The position numbers and the translations under genes are program-made. DNA of 6,529 bases. Origin: Salibacteraceae bacterium. GTDB taxonomy: Bacteria; Bacteroidota; Bacteroidia; Flavobacteriales_G; Salibacteraceae. Positions within the stretch are counted from its first letter, which is position 1. Each line of letters starts with the position of its first letter. Below the pieces are notes generated by a model. The model made no database searches. It was not told the DNA's origin and worked only from the letters and a program-made list of their open reading frames with translations. Positions 6,411 through 6,529 of the stretch are shown here, in pieces. The stretch spans positions 1 through 6,529 of the forward strand of contig JALRDM010000418.1 in the NCBI GenBank assembly GCA_023262195.1, given 5' to 3'.

Positions 6411-6445
6411 TAAAAAAAGCGTCAAACCAAAGTGGAATGACGCTT
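6411..6445 (-). terminator. Intrinsic terminator of the right-hand gene
   Basis: Read leftward, AAGCGTCA (6445-6438) pairs perfectly with TGACGCTT (6424-6417) over a 13-base loop and runs directly into a T tract (the A run 6412-6418 of the given strand). It lies 27 bases after the stop codon at 6473 and should separate that gene from the NfeD operon. Confidence 0.85.
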
Positions 6446-6472
6446 CAAGGAATTTTTAGGTTCAAATATTTA

Positions 6473-6529
6473 CTAGCCTAAAAACGGATATCTATAGTCC
6501 TTTGGAGGCACGAATGTTTCTTTAATCGT
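6473..6529 (-). CDS. C-terminal 18 residues of an unidentified minus-strand gene, 5' end outside the window
   Basis: The minus strand is open from the window edge to a TAG at 6473-6475 and ends in the residues V-P-P-K-D-Y-R-Y-P-F-L-G. It is supported as a real gene end by the strong terminator 27 bases later on the same strand. The tail is hydrophilic then aromatic-rich with three prolines, which suggests a soluble protein with an extended C-terminal arm, but I do not recognise the family and give no function. Its transcription should stop before the NfeD operon. Confidence 0.6.
   Translation of the reverse strand, partial: TIKETFVPPKDYRYPFLG

Noticed and set aside
1..6529. tRNA, rRNA, CRISPR array, insertion sequence or attachment site
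   Set aside because: No cloverleaf, regularly spaced repeats, transposase motifs or long terminal inverted repeats were seen on either strand.

Overview
The window looks like chromosomal DNA of a Bacteroidota bacterium, most likely a marine Flavobacteriales-type lineage (inference). The signs are AT-rich DNA, A-rich leaders without clear Shine-Dalgarno sites, a TTTG/TAnnTTTG-type promoter, a DUF4369/DUF5106-type thioredoxin lipid-envelope family typical of that phylum, and a Cys-Asp-Pro/Asn-Tyr-Asp-Pro motif common in its exported proteins.

Layout. Bases 1-93 carry the tail of a plus-strand reading frame that meets, at a small inverted repeat (72-85), a minus-strand gene for an exported TlpA-like thioredoxin protein (to 1363). 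That gene loses its C-terminal part exactly there, so the left end is probably an inversion or an assembly chimera. A divergent intergenic region (1364-1554) holds a promoter candidate overlapping a palindrome and flanked by a 13-bp direct repeat. A tight plus-strand operon follows: two MbnP-family lipoproteins (1555-2373 and 2357-3130) and a di-heme cytochrome c peroxidase/MauG-type lipoprotein of the MbnH kind (3137-4084). It ends one base from the stop of a converging minus-strand operon: a TPR protein (4086-4898) whose GTG start overlaps the stop of a long-form NfeD protease-like membrane protein (4895-6226). A roughly 180-base non-coding stretch, a strong intrinsic terminator (6411-6445) and the last 18 codons of an unidentified minus-strand gene (6473-6529) close the window.

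How the genes may work together. In methanotrophs the di-heme enzyme MbnH oxidises one tryptophan of its partner MbnP to kynurenine, which creates a copper site. Here the same pair occurs with two MbnP paralogues, all three predicted lipoproteins, and no methanobactin genes in view. Both MbnP proteins keep the Met-Tyr-Trp-x-Trp motif, but the peroxidase has Met where most relatives carry an inter-heme Trp. This cassette is the most interesting content of the window. The NfeD-TPR pair looks like a separate envelope or membrane quality-control operon.
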